From a bacterium (GTDB taxonomy: Bacteria; SZUA-182), in NCBI GenBank assembly GCA_003230635.1, contig QIFF01000103.1, positions 1-5,262 of the forward strand: 5,262 bases of DNA, read 5' to 3'. Made by a program: the position numbers and the translations under genes. The notes below the pieces were generated by a model, which saw only the letters and a list, made by a program, of their open reading frames with translations, was not told where the DNA came from and did not search any database. Shown here one piece after another: positions 1 through 5,262 of the stretch (positions are counted from its first letter, which is position 1; every line of letters starts with the position of its first letter).

Positions 1-843
1 TATATAATGGGGGAGAACCCTCTGCTGGCCTTTCCCCAGAAGGAGCGGGTCAGGGAGGCCCTGGAGAAATTGGATTTCCTGGTAGTGCAGGATATTTTCC
101 TGACGGACACCGCTCAAATGGCGGATGTGGTGCTGCCGGCGGCCAGTTTTGCCGAAAAGAGCGGCACCTTTACCAGTACCGAGCGCCGGGTGCAAAAAAT
201 AAATCCGGCCATAAAACCTATTGGTCAAAGCAAACCAGATGCAGAAATTCTGCAAGCGGTGGCTGAGGCGATGGGGTCTTCGCTGAACTATTCTTCTCCG
301 GCTAAGGTGATGAAAGAAATCAGCCAGGTGGTGCCGATTTATGCCAATATCAGCTACCAACGCCTGGGAGATAAAGGGCTGCAGTGGCCGGTTGAGGCCG
401 ACGGCGAGGATACGGGGTTTTTGACGGATTTTTCAAAACCCTTTCCCTTTCATGCCCTGGACTATACACCGCCCAAGAAGGACACCAAATTCCCTTATCT
501 CCTGCTTAGCGGGGGCTTACTCTTTCATCACAGCTCCGGCACCATGACGGCCAAGACCAGGGGCTTGCCATTTTTAAGTTGCGAAGCCGAGTTGGAAATG
601 AATCCAGTTGATGCTCAAAAACTTAAAGTAAAGCATGGAGATAAGGTTGTTATAGATAACTGCGGTGGCTCATTGACGGCAAGGGTCAAATTAAGCGAAC
701 GTTACCCGGTGGGGATTGTCTTTTTACCCAAGCATTTTGGTTCTACACCGGTGAACATGATTACCGGGCGAACACGAAATCAACTAAGCCAAACCCCGGC
801 CAGCAAAATTACCCGGGTCAAGATTAGGTGTGGCAATACGTAA
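1..843 (+). CDS. Formate dehydrogenase/NuoG-family molybdopterin oxidoreductase large subunit, C-terminal part (5' end outside window)
   Basis: The reading frame is open from base 1 (Tyr-Ile-Met-Gly-Glu-Asn-Pro), so the ATG at 7 is an internal methionine inside the family's conserved GENP motif, not the start. About 280 residues are visible. The first ~160 are the end of the molybdopterin-binding core: VVQDIFLTDTAQMADVVLP and GTFTSTERRVQ are typical of FDH alpha subunits. From about nt 490 follows a complete C-terminal MopB_CT beta-barrel domain (SGTMT, NPVDAQKL, HGDKV, KHFG...N), which in this family closes over the bis-MGD cofactor. Catalytic Sec/Cys and Fe-S motifs would lie upstream and cannot be judged. 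Over the first 64 aligned residues from GENP, 50 match the next gene by hand count, so the two are tandem paralogues. The likely role is the catalytic large subunit of a cytoplasmic formate dehydrogenase or related NAD-/ferredoxin-linked complex. The family is clear; the substrate is inferred. TAA is at 841-843. Confidence 0.88.
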   Translation, partial: YIMGENPLLAFPQKERVREALEKLDFLVVQDIFLTDTAQMADVVLPAASFAEKSGTFTSTERRVQKINPAIKPIGQSKPDAEILQAVAEAMGSSLNYSSPAKVMKEISQVVPIYANISYQRLGDKGLQWPVEADGEDTGFLTDFSKPFPFHALDYTPPKKDTKFPYLLLSGGLLFHHSSGTMTAKTRGLPFLSCEAELEMNPVDAQKLKVKHGDKVVIDNCGGSLTARVKLSERYPVGIVFLPKHFGSTPVNMITGRTRNQLSQTPASKITRVKIRCGNT

Positions 844-858
844 GGAAAGAGGATTAAT

Positions 859-917
859 TTTGTAGGTGCAAGCTTTAGCTTGCGATATTTTCGCAGGCTG
901 AAGCCTGCGGCTACAAA
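859..917. repeat. Paired inverted REP-like hairpins (BIME-like), copy 1
   Basis: TTTGTAG (859-865) and CTACAAA (911-917) form the outer inverted repeat. Inside are two hairpins: GCAAGC-TTTA-GCTTGC (868-883) and CGCAGGC-TGAA-GCCTGCG (892-909). Read outward-in on each strand, each unit has a GTAG head followed by a short GC-rich hairpin and GA, the layout known for REP sequences mobilised by RAYT (TnpA-REP) transposases. The pair fills most of the 92-bp gap between the two oxidoreductase genes. It could also stabilise or attenuate mRNA, but there is no U-tract, so it is not a standard terminator. Assignment to a REP family is inferred from structure and from the second copy at 3381-3432. Confidence 0.75.
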
Positions 918-935
918 CTACTGATAGAGGGCAGA

Positions 936-3377
936 ATGCTCAACCTAACTATTGACAACATTAAAGTAGAAGCACAAGAGCACGAGACTATTTTGGCTGT
1001 AGCCAGGCGGGAGGGGATTCAAATTCCCACTCTTTGCTACCATGCCAAGCTGGGGCCTTGCGGAGCCTGCCGCATCTGCCTGGTGGAGGTGGAGCCGGGC
1101 AACCGTCTGGTGGCTTCCTGCATTACCAAGGTGCTCAACAACATGGTGGTCAAGACTGACAGCCCCATGGCGCTCAAGGCCCGCAAGACCAACCTGGAAT
1201 TGCTCCTGGCTCGCCATCCTGCGGACTGCCTGGTCTGCGAGCAGGGCGGGGAGTGTGAACTGCAGGATGTGTCCTTTATGATTGGTACGGCAGGGCGCTT
1301 TACCGGAGAGCAAAATCGTATTGTCAAGATTTTTGGCGTGCAGCCCCTGGACTTGACCATTGACGATACCCGCACCATTATTGAACGCGACCTGAACAAA
1401 TGTATTCTCTGCAAGCGCTGCATACGAATTTGCCATGAAATTCAAGGGGTAGGGGCAATCAACTTCTCTAACCGCGCCTATAAGATGGAGTTGGGAGCCT
1501 TTTATGGCCGGGCGCTGGATTGTGAGTTCTGTGGTCAGTGTGTGGATATCTGCCCGGTGGGGGCGCTGCTGAACAAGTTACCCAAGTATCGCGCCCGGGT
1601 CTGGCAGCTTACGCCGGTGAAGAGCACCTGTACTTACTGCGGCTGCGGCTGCACGCTGATTTTAAACGTTAAGGATAATGAACTAATCAAAATCAGCACC
1701 CGCGACGAGGTTGGCGTCAATAACGGCAACCTTTGCGCCAGGGGGCGCTATGGGTTTGATTTTGTCGGCAGCCGGGAGCGTCTGCGCTCGCCCTTGATTA
1801 AGGAAGACGGTGAGTTTAGGGAAGCCGGTTGGAATGAGGCCCTGACTTATACGGCCGACCGGCTAAAGGAAATTAAGGAGCGCTCAGGGGCGGAAAGTAT
1901 CGCCGCTTTTGGCTCAGCCCGCTGTACCAACGAGGACAATTATCTACTGCAAAAGGTGATGCGGGCGGCCATCGGCACCCCTAATCTGGATAGTTCCGTG
2001 CGTCTGGAACACGCCCCGGCCCTGGAGGCCTTGACTAATTCCCTGGGTTGGCCGGCGGCCACCAATTCCATTGGCGATTTAGCTAATTCCAAGGCAATTC
2101 TGGTAGTTGAGGCTAATATTACGGAAAACCATCCCATTATTGGGCTTCAAATCAAAGCGGCGGTGCGCAAGCACAAGGCCCGCCTGCTCTTGATTGAGAC
2201 TGAGCAGACCAAGCTGGAGAGCCTGGCGGAAATAACCCTGCACCCCCGGTTGGGTACGGAGGTAGCTTTGCTGAATGGCCTGGCCCAGGTCTTGATTGAG
2301 GAAAAGCTGCTGAACAAAGATTTTATTGCCCGGCAGACCGAAGGTTACCAAGAGTTGGCAGCGGCCTTGAAGAAATACACCCCGGTTTATGTGGAAAAAA
2401 TTACCGGGGTGCCTGCGGAGCAAATCAAGGCGGCGGCTAAATTATATGGGGAAACCCAGCCGGCCAGCAGTTTCTTCGGAACAGGGCTTAGCCAGCGTCT
2501 GCAGGGTAAAGAAGCGGCGGCGGCCCTGGTTAATCTGGCGCAGCTTTGCGGGAATATCGGGGTTCCCGGCGGGGGCGTAAATCCCTTGCGGGTTCAGAAT
2601 AATGTTCAGGGAAGTTGTGATATGGGAATGCTGCCGGATTATCTGCCCGGTTATCAGCCGGTGGGGGATGAGCAGGCACGGGCGCGACTGGAGGAATTGT
2701 GGGGGGTAAAGCTGCCAGCAGAGCCGGGCTTAAATATTAACGAGGTGTTTGCCATAGGCAAAAAGAGTAAAATCAAAGCCTTGTATGTGGTGGGGGAAAA
2801 CCCGCTGCTGGCTTTTCCCCAAAAGAAGCAGGTTAAAGCGGTTCTGGAAAAGCTGGATTTGCTGGTGGTGCAGGATATTTTCTTGACCGAAACCGCTCAG
2901 ATGGCCGATGTTGTGCTGCCTGGAGTAAGCTTTGCCGAAGCAGATGGCACCTTTACCAATACCGAGCGGCGGGTGCAGCGAGTCCGCCAGGCAATCTCGC
3001 CCCTGGCAGACTGCCGGCCAAGTTGGCGGATTCTGGCTGATTTGTCCCGGCACCTGGGTTACAATATGCCCTCTTATCAATCCGCCGCCCAGGTTATGGA
3101 GGAAATCGCCCAGGCTGTTCCTCTTTATGGGGGTATCAGTTACCGCCGTTTGGAGCAGGGCGGAATTCAGTGGCCCTGCCCGGAACGGGAACACCCCGGA
3201 ACGGCAGTGCTTTACCAGGAGGGATTTCCCCGGGGCAAGGCCAGGTTTCAAGTAGTTGACTACCAGCCTATGCCTGAAGAGAGCCGGGAGTATCCCTATC
3301 TGGTCACCGTGGGTAAATACCATTCGGGAACCATGAGCCGTTATTCGCAGGCCCTGCTGGAAATTCGCATGGGATAA
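936..3377 (+). CDS. NuoG/FdhA-like iron-sulfur molybdopterin-family large subunit with Glu at the Mo-ligand position and truncated C-terminus
   Basis: The protein has 813 residues. Start: ATG at 936 with a modest AGAGGG ribosome site (926-931); the encoded N-terminus begins directly with a ferredoxin fold. Domains in order: [2Fe-2S] ferredoxin (C34, C45, C48, C62); NuoG-type His-Cys [4Fe-4S] site (H94, C98, C101, C107); two [4Fe-4S] ferredoxin motifs (C156/159/162/166 and C196/199/202/206); Mo-enzyme [4Fe-4S] motif (C232, C235, C239, C267); then the molybdopterin core (ENHP at 397-400, GVNPLRVQNNVQG at about 547-559). Formate dehydrogenases have Sec or Cys before the conserved His of the (C/U)HAP motif; here it reads RLEHAP, with Glu358 (GAA at 2007-2009), His359 and Arg552 kept. 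The C-terminal MopB_CT domain breaks off about 28 residues in, after LLEIRMG; the preceding gene has about 117 residues there. The expected role is cytoplasmic electron transfer among Fe-S clusters in a multisubunit complex. Loss of formate oxidation is inferred, not shown. No homologous coding remnant follows the stop. Confidence 0.9.
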   Translation: MLNLTIDNIKVEAQEHETILAVARREGIQIPTLCYHAKLGPCGACRICLVEVEPGNRLVASCITKVLNNMVVKTDSPMALKARKTNLELLLARHPADCLVCEQGGECELQDVSFMIGTAGRFTGEQNRIVKIFGVQPLDLTIDDTRTIIERDLNKCILCKRCIRICHEIQGVGAINFSNRAYKMELGAFYGRALDCEFCGQCVDICPVGALLNKLPKYRARVWQLTPVKSTCTYCGCGCTLILNVKDNELIKISTRDEVGVNNGNLCARGRYGFDFVGSRERLRSPLIKEDGEFREAGWNEALTYTADRLKEIKERSGAESIAAFGSARCTNEDNYLLQKVMRAAIGTPNLDSSVRLEHAPALEALTNSLGWPAATNSIGDLANSKAILVVEANITENHPIIGLQIKAAVRKHKARLLLIETEQTKLESLAEITLHPRLGTEVALLNGLAQVLIEEKLLNKDFIARQTEGYQELAAALKKYTPVYVEKITGVPAEQIKAAAKLYGETQPASSFFGTGLSQRLQGKEAAAALVNLAQLCGNIGVPGGGVNPLRVQNNVQGSCDMGMLPDYLPGYQPVGDEQARARLEELWGVKLPAEPGLNINEVFAIGKKSKIKALYVVGENPLLAFPQKKQVKAVLEKLDLLVVQDIFLTETAQMADVVLPGVSFAEADGTFTNTERRVQRVRQAISPLADCRPSWRILADLSRHLGYNMPSYQSAAQVMEEIAQAVPLYGGISYRRLEQGGIQWPCPEREHPGTAVLYQEGFPRGKARFQVVDYQPMPEESREYPYLVTVGKYHSGTMSRYSQALLEIRMG

Positions 3378-3380
3378 ACC

Positions 3381-3432
3381 GGAGTAGAGCCTTTAGGCTC
3401 GTGTCCTTTCACGGGGCTGAAGCCCCTACTCC
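3381..3432. repeat. Paired inverted REP-like hairpins (BIME-like), copy 2
   Basis: GGAGTAG (3381-3387) and CTACTCC (3426-3432) form a perfect outer inverted repeat. They enclose GAGCC-TTTA-GGCTC (3387-3400) and GGGGC-TGAA-GCCCC (3413-3426). Loop sequences and order (TTTA then TGAA) are identical to the copy at 859-917, while the stem bases differ and stay paired. The element starts 3 bp after the stop codon of the truncated oxidoreductase gene and ends directly before the ribosome site (AAGGGG, 3436-3441) of the following gene. It is not a clear Rho-independent terminator because a run of A, not T, follows. Confidence 0.75.
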
Positions 3433-3449
3433 AAAAAGGGGCAGTTAAA

Positions 3450-3917
3450 ATGCTAAAGTCTTATGAGTTGACCTTGTTCCCTTTATTGCAAGGCCTGAAT
3501 AAGCAGGATTTGACAATCCTGGCGCAGCACGCCCAGATTAAACATTTTGCTGCGGGAACAATGATTTTTGAGGAGGACCATCCGGGGGGAGAGTTGTGTT
3601 TGATCAACGAAGGGGTGGTTAGAATTAGTCGTTTGATTCGGGAAGGAGAGAATCAGACCCTGGGCATCCTGGAAAAAGGTATGTACTTTGGGGCGATTTC
3701 CTTGATTGACGGCAAGCCTCATTCCGCTTCGGTGATTGCCGTTACCGACGTTACTACCATTCATATTCAACACCGGGATTTTGACCAGTTGGCGCAGGAA
3801 GACCCGGTTTGCGCCCTGAATCTCCTGCGGACAATCACGGCTTCACTTTGTTCCGTCCTCCGGCAGATGGATGCTAAGTTTATTGATATGGTGCAGTATG
3901 TGTCTCAAAATAAATAA
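3450..3917 (+). CDS. Stand-alone cyclic-nucleotide-binding-domain protein (Crp/Fnr-type sensor domain, no HTH), first of a pair
   Basis: The protein has 155 residues. AAGGGG at 3436-3441 lies 8 nt before the ATG. The whole protein is a Crp/Fnr-type cNMP beta-roll: FPLLQGLNKQDL entry helix, AGTMIFEEDHPG, LINEGVVRI, then the phosphate-binding-cassette region FGAISLIDGKPHSAS, ending in a long C-helix (LRQMDAKFIDMVQYV) that in Crp serves for dimerisation. Crp/Fnr proteins are usually 210-240 residues with a winged helix-turn-helix; that part is absent. The cassette residues of E. coli CRP that hold cAMP (Glu72, Arg82, Ser83) align to Ala82, His91 and Ser92, so cAMP binding is doubtful. It is colinear without gaps with the protein at 4208-4684 (48 of 151 identical by hand count), so the pair arose by duplication. 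Regulation through protein contacts or another ligand is possible. The stop codon TAA (3915-3917) lies inside the left end of the foldback repeat. Confidence 0.85.
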   Translation: MLKSYELTLFPLLQGLNKQDLTILAQHAQIKHFAAGTMIFEEDHPGGELCLINEGVVRISRLIREGENQTLGILEKGMYFGAISLIDGKPHSASVIAVTDVTTIHIQHRDFDQLAQEDPVCALNLLRTITASLCSVLRQMDAKFIDMVQYVSQNK

Positions 3918-4064
3918 GGGCACCTTGCAAAATGGCCTTTTCGTCCAATATCTGCGTTATGCTCAAAATTTAATCCTCGGAATATCAAACATATACCTGT
4001 GGTTAAATTTTTCGCATGCCTTGATCTTGAACGAAAATTCTCATTTTTCAAGGCACCCTTAATT
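3912..4064. mobile_element. Long imperfect foldback (MITE-like) element, about 145 bp
   Basis: The stretch is a near full-length inverted repeat. The left arm (3916-3985, beginning AAGGGCACCTTGCAAAATG) aligns with the reverse complement of the right arm (3991-4060, read back as AAGGGTGCCTTGAAAAATG), with roughly 70 percent of positions matching and a 5-nt centre (CAAAC, 3986-3990). Shared blocks include AAGGG, CCTTG, AAAATG, TTTTCG, ATGC and AAAATTTAA. There is no transposase or credible coding sequence inside. The size, terminal inverted repeats and AT-rich flanks fit a miniature foldback element, or a repeat transcribed into a long hairpin. No certain target duplication is visible; AAAT/ATTT flanks at 3912-3915 and 4061-4064 extend the symmetry. 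The left end overlaps the stop codon of the preceding gene. Confidence 0.6.
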
Positions 4065-4087
4065 TTTAAGGCTAGAGGTGCAGTCGT

Positions 4088-4107
4088 GGCTGCAGGTATC
4101 TGCAGCC
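4088..4107. repeat. Perfect 8-bp hairpin in the intergenic repeat cluster
   Basis: GGCTGCAG (4088-4095), GTAT loop, CTGCAGCC (4100-4107). It is followed by TTTGGTGTCTTT, which is T-rich but interrupted, so a weak intrinsic terminator is possible but not convincing. AAGGCT (4068-4073) and AGCCTT (4105-4110) are also complementary, and GTGCAG (4079-4084 region) could pair with CTGCAG, giving alternative folds. It lies between the foldback element and the third REP-like pair. Confidence 0.45.
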
Positions 4108-4127
4108 TTTGGTGTCTTTGAGGCAAG

Positions 4128-4191
4128 AGTAAGGGCGGTCGTCTCTGACCGCCCTCCTCATTAGGGCCGACACAGAGGTCGGCCCCTACTT
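4128..4191. repeat. Paired hairpins of REP/BIME type, divergent copy 3
   Basis: Two strong hairpins lie side by side: AGGGCGGTC-GTCTCT-GACCGCCCT (4132-4155, 9-bp stem) and GGGCCGAC-ACAGAG-GTCGGCCC (4164-4185, 8-bp stem). The outer ends AGTAAGGG (4128-4135) and CCCCTACT (4183-4190) are inverted copies with one mismatch, giving the GTAG/GTAA heads seen in the two other pairs. Loops are six bases (GTCTCT/ACAGAG) rather than TTTA/TGAA, so this is a separate subfamily. It sits directly upstream of the ribosome site of the next gene (GGGAGGG, 4193-4199). Confidence 0.7.
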
Positions 4192-4207
4192 AGGGAGGGT
4201 AACGGCT

Positions 4208-4684
4208 ATGGTTGACCAGGAAAGCATTCGCACGGTTCCTCTTTTTGCCGACTTGGATGAGCAGGGCTTGGCAGCCCTGTCCCAAATTGTTCAGCTTGTT
4301 ACCTGTAAGAAGGGGGACTTCCTTTTTGACGAGACCACCCCGGAACCGCCACTGTATATTATCAAGGAAGGGGCTGTTCGCCTGGCCGAGCGGGTCAGGG
4401 GGAGCAAAAAACAAACCCTGGCCGTCTTACATGCACCCGAATTTTTGGGGGAGCTTTCCCTGCTGGACGGCAAGCCCACCCTGGCCAGTGCAGAGGCAAT
4501 AAAGGATGCTCAACTCTGGGTAATTAAGCGGACTGACTTTGAGCGTTTTTTGGAAACCCACCCCGGCGCCGGTTATTTGATTTTAAAGGGTTTGGCCAAG
4601 AAGATTTGTGCCACTCTGCGCCATATAGACGAAGAATTCATTTATATGATTAAGTTTGTTTGGGAACTGGGAGCCAAGATTTGA
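4208..4684 (+). CDS. Stand-alone cyclic-nucleotide-binding-domain protein (Crp/Fnr-type sensor domain, no HTH), second of a pair
   Basis: The protein has 158 residues. A strong GGGAGGG ribosome site (4193-4199) lies 8 nt before the ATG. A single Crp/Fnr cNMP beta-roll: VPLFADLDEQGL entry helix, KKGDFLFDE, YIIKEGAVRL, cassette FLGELSLLDGKPTLAS, then a C-helix LRHIDEEFIYMIKFV matching the pattern LRxxDxxFIxMxxxV of the protein at 3450-3917. There is no helix-turn-helix. Relative to E. coli CRP the cassette Glu is kept (Glu82), but Arg82-Ser83 of CRP become Thr91-Leu92, so classical cAMP phosphate binding is unlikely. The porin gene follows after 13 nt, so these two are probably one transcript. 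A role as a cytoplasmic sensor or adaptor is inferred from the domain only; the target is unknown. Confidence 0.85.
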   Translation: MVDQESIRTVPLFADLDEQGLAALSQIVQLVTCKKGDFLFDETTPEPPLYIIKEGAVRLAERVRGSKKQTLAVLHAPEFLGELSLLDGKPTLASAEAIKDAQLWVIKRTDFERFLETHPGAGYLILKGLAKKICATLRHIDEEFIYMIKFVWELGAKI

Positions 4685-4691
4685 GAGAGGG
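4684..4691 (+). promoter_or_regulatory. Ribosome binding site that fixes the GTG start of the porin gene
   Basis: AGAGAGGG at 4684-4691 overlaps the TGA stop (4682-4684) of the preceding gene and stands 6 nt before GTG at 4698. No ATG occurs in this frame until deep in the mature protein (nt 5109), whereas GTG yields a proper Sec signal peptide. The overlap points to translational coupling with the upstream cNMP-domain gene. Confidence 0.7.
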
Positions 4692-4697
4692 TTGTTA

Positions 4698-5262
4698 GTG
4701 AAAAGGCTGGTTAGCTGTTTCCTGGTGTTGAGTACAGTCACCTCTTTGTTGGTTGTCAATTCAAGCCTGGCGGCGGAGAAAAAAAGCGTTAATCAGCAAT
4801 TGCTGGATTTATTAAAGCAGAAGAAGATAGTTTCCGAGCAGCAATACCGGGAATGGAACCGGCAGTTAAAGGAAGAGGAAAGTGAACGCCTTGCCCTGAG
4901 CTATGATAAGGGTCTGCGCCTGGAACCTCGGGGAGGAAAATTCAGCCTGAAAATAAACGGGCGCCTTGAGAGTGACTTTACCTTTCTTGAGGATGGACAC
5001 CCGGGCGATGGCGGTTTCACCGTGCGCCGCGCCTGGCTGACCATAATCGGCAGGGGCTACAAATATTTCGGCTTCAAGCTGCAGCCCGATTTCAGCGGCC
5101 CCAACCGTATGCAGGACGCTTCCGTAGATATCACCTACTCCCCCCAACTGAAATTCCGCATCGGCCAGTTTAAAACCCCCTTCAGCCTGGACTGGGCTAA
5201 TGCCTCCAAATACCGGGATTTTATGTTTCGCGCCTTGCCGGTTTTTAACCTCTCTCCTGACC
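4698..5262 (+). CDS. OprP/OprO-family outer-membrane porin, N-terminal part (3' end outside window)
   Basis: Translation from GTG at 4698 gives 188 residues and runs off the window. Residues 1-26 are a Sec signal peptide: Lys-Arg, a hydrophobic stretch from Leu4 to Val20, and a cleavage region SSLAA (probably after Ala25 or Ala26). Residues ~33-64 (QQLLDLLKQKKIVSEQQYREW) are the short charged helical segment common before the barrel in these porins, possibly a trimer coiled coil. The barrel begins at about residue 82 (KFSLKINGRLESDF), followed by VRRAWLTIIGR, GFKLQPDFSG, QDASVDITY and the signature GQFKTPFSLDW (156-166). OprP-type porins form trimeric channels for anions such as phosphate or for other small solutes; the substrate here cannot be told. 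It requires an outer membrane, so the host is diderm. It follows the cNMP-domain gene by 13 nt, suggesting joint expression. Confidence 0.85.
   Translation, partial: MKRLVSCFLVLSTVTSLLVVNSSLAAEKKSVNQQLLDLLKQKKIVSEQQYREWNRQLKEEESERLALSYDKGLRLEPRGGKFSLKINGRLESDFTFLEDGHPGDGGFTVRRAWLTIIGRGYKYFGFKLQPDFSGPNRMQDASVDITYSPQLKFRIGQFKTPFSLDWANASKYRDFMFRALPVFNLSPD

Noticed and set aside
7..9. ATG at 7 as the start of the first gene
   Set aside because: It sits within the conserved core motif GENPLL that lies around residue 620 of the full-length paralogue, and the frame is open upstream.
945..1445. Open frame of 166 codons on the minus strand
   Set aside because: It lies wholly inside the iron-sulfur domain coding region, whose + frame has every expected cysteine motif; the minus translation shows no family features.
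2001..2015. Selenocysteine at the active site
   Set aside because: The codon is GAA, not TGA, and the frame has no internal TGA.
2730..3323. Open frame of 197 codons on the minus strand
   Set aside because: It is antisense to the conserved molybdopterin core; an artefact of codon bias.
3381..3440. Rho-independent terminator after the oxidoreductase gene
   Set aside because: The hairpins are followed by an A-rich stretch, not a T-tract on the + strand; the two-hairpin layout matches the other REP-like pair instead.
3915..3932. Sigma-54 type promoter suggested by GGCAC...TGC
   Set aside because: The spacing between GG and GC does not match the -24/-12 rule and the bases belong to the foldback arm.
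3871..4126. Small frames on both strands across the gap after the first cNMP-domain gene
   Set aside because: They run through the foldback repeat and the hairpins, have no ribosome site, and their products resemble nothing.
859..4191. CRISPR array
   Set aside because: The repeats are far apart, palindromic pairs with differing stems, and have no regular spacers.

Overview
The window is a one-strand stretch (all genes on +) of an anaerobe's redox region, cut at both ends. In order it holds: the 3' end of a molybdopterin oxidoreductase large subunit of the formate dehydrogenase/NuoG family (1-843); a second, tandem paralogue with a complete N-terminal iron-sulfur part (936-3377); two consecutive stand-alone cyclic-nucleotide-binding-domain proteins without a DNA-binding domain (3450-3917 and 4208-4684); and the 5' part of an OprP/OprO-type outer-membrane porin (4698-5262), which begins at GTG.

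The porin with its Sec signal peptide implies a cell with an outer membrane. The multi-cluster FDH/NuoG-type large subunit is typical of strict anaerobes such as acetogens, syntrophs and sulfate reducers. A diderm anaerobe fits best: an outer-membrane Firmicute (Negativicutes-like) or a deltaproteobacterial-type lineage. The sequence alone does not settle which.

The spaces between genes are largely filled by palindromic elements. Two (859-917 and 3381-3432) are pairs of inverted REP-like hairpins with GTAG heads and identical TTTA/TGAA loops but different stem sequences. A third (4128-4191) is a divergent relative. A fourth (about 3912-4064) is an approximately 145-bp foldback, MITE-like element that starts in the stop codon of the first cNMP-domain gene.

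The most unusual gene is 936-3377. It keeps every cysteine needed for five iron-sulfur clusters in its N-terminal part and the fourth Fe-S motif of the molybdoenzyme core. However, the residue that should ligate molybdenum (Sec or Cys) is Glu358, and the protein stops about 30 residues into the C-terminal pterin-binding domain, with a REP pair beginning 3 bp after the stop. It looks like a formate dehydrogenase large subunit turned into an electron-transfer scaffold, resembling in outline what NuoG of complex I is thought to have undergone. The two cNMP-domain proteins have likewise lost residues used for cyclic nucleotide binding. The window therefore contains several degenerate or repurposed paralogues next to each other.
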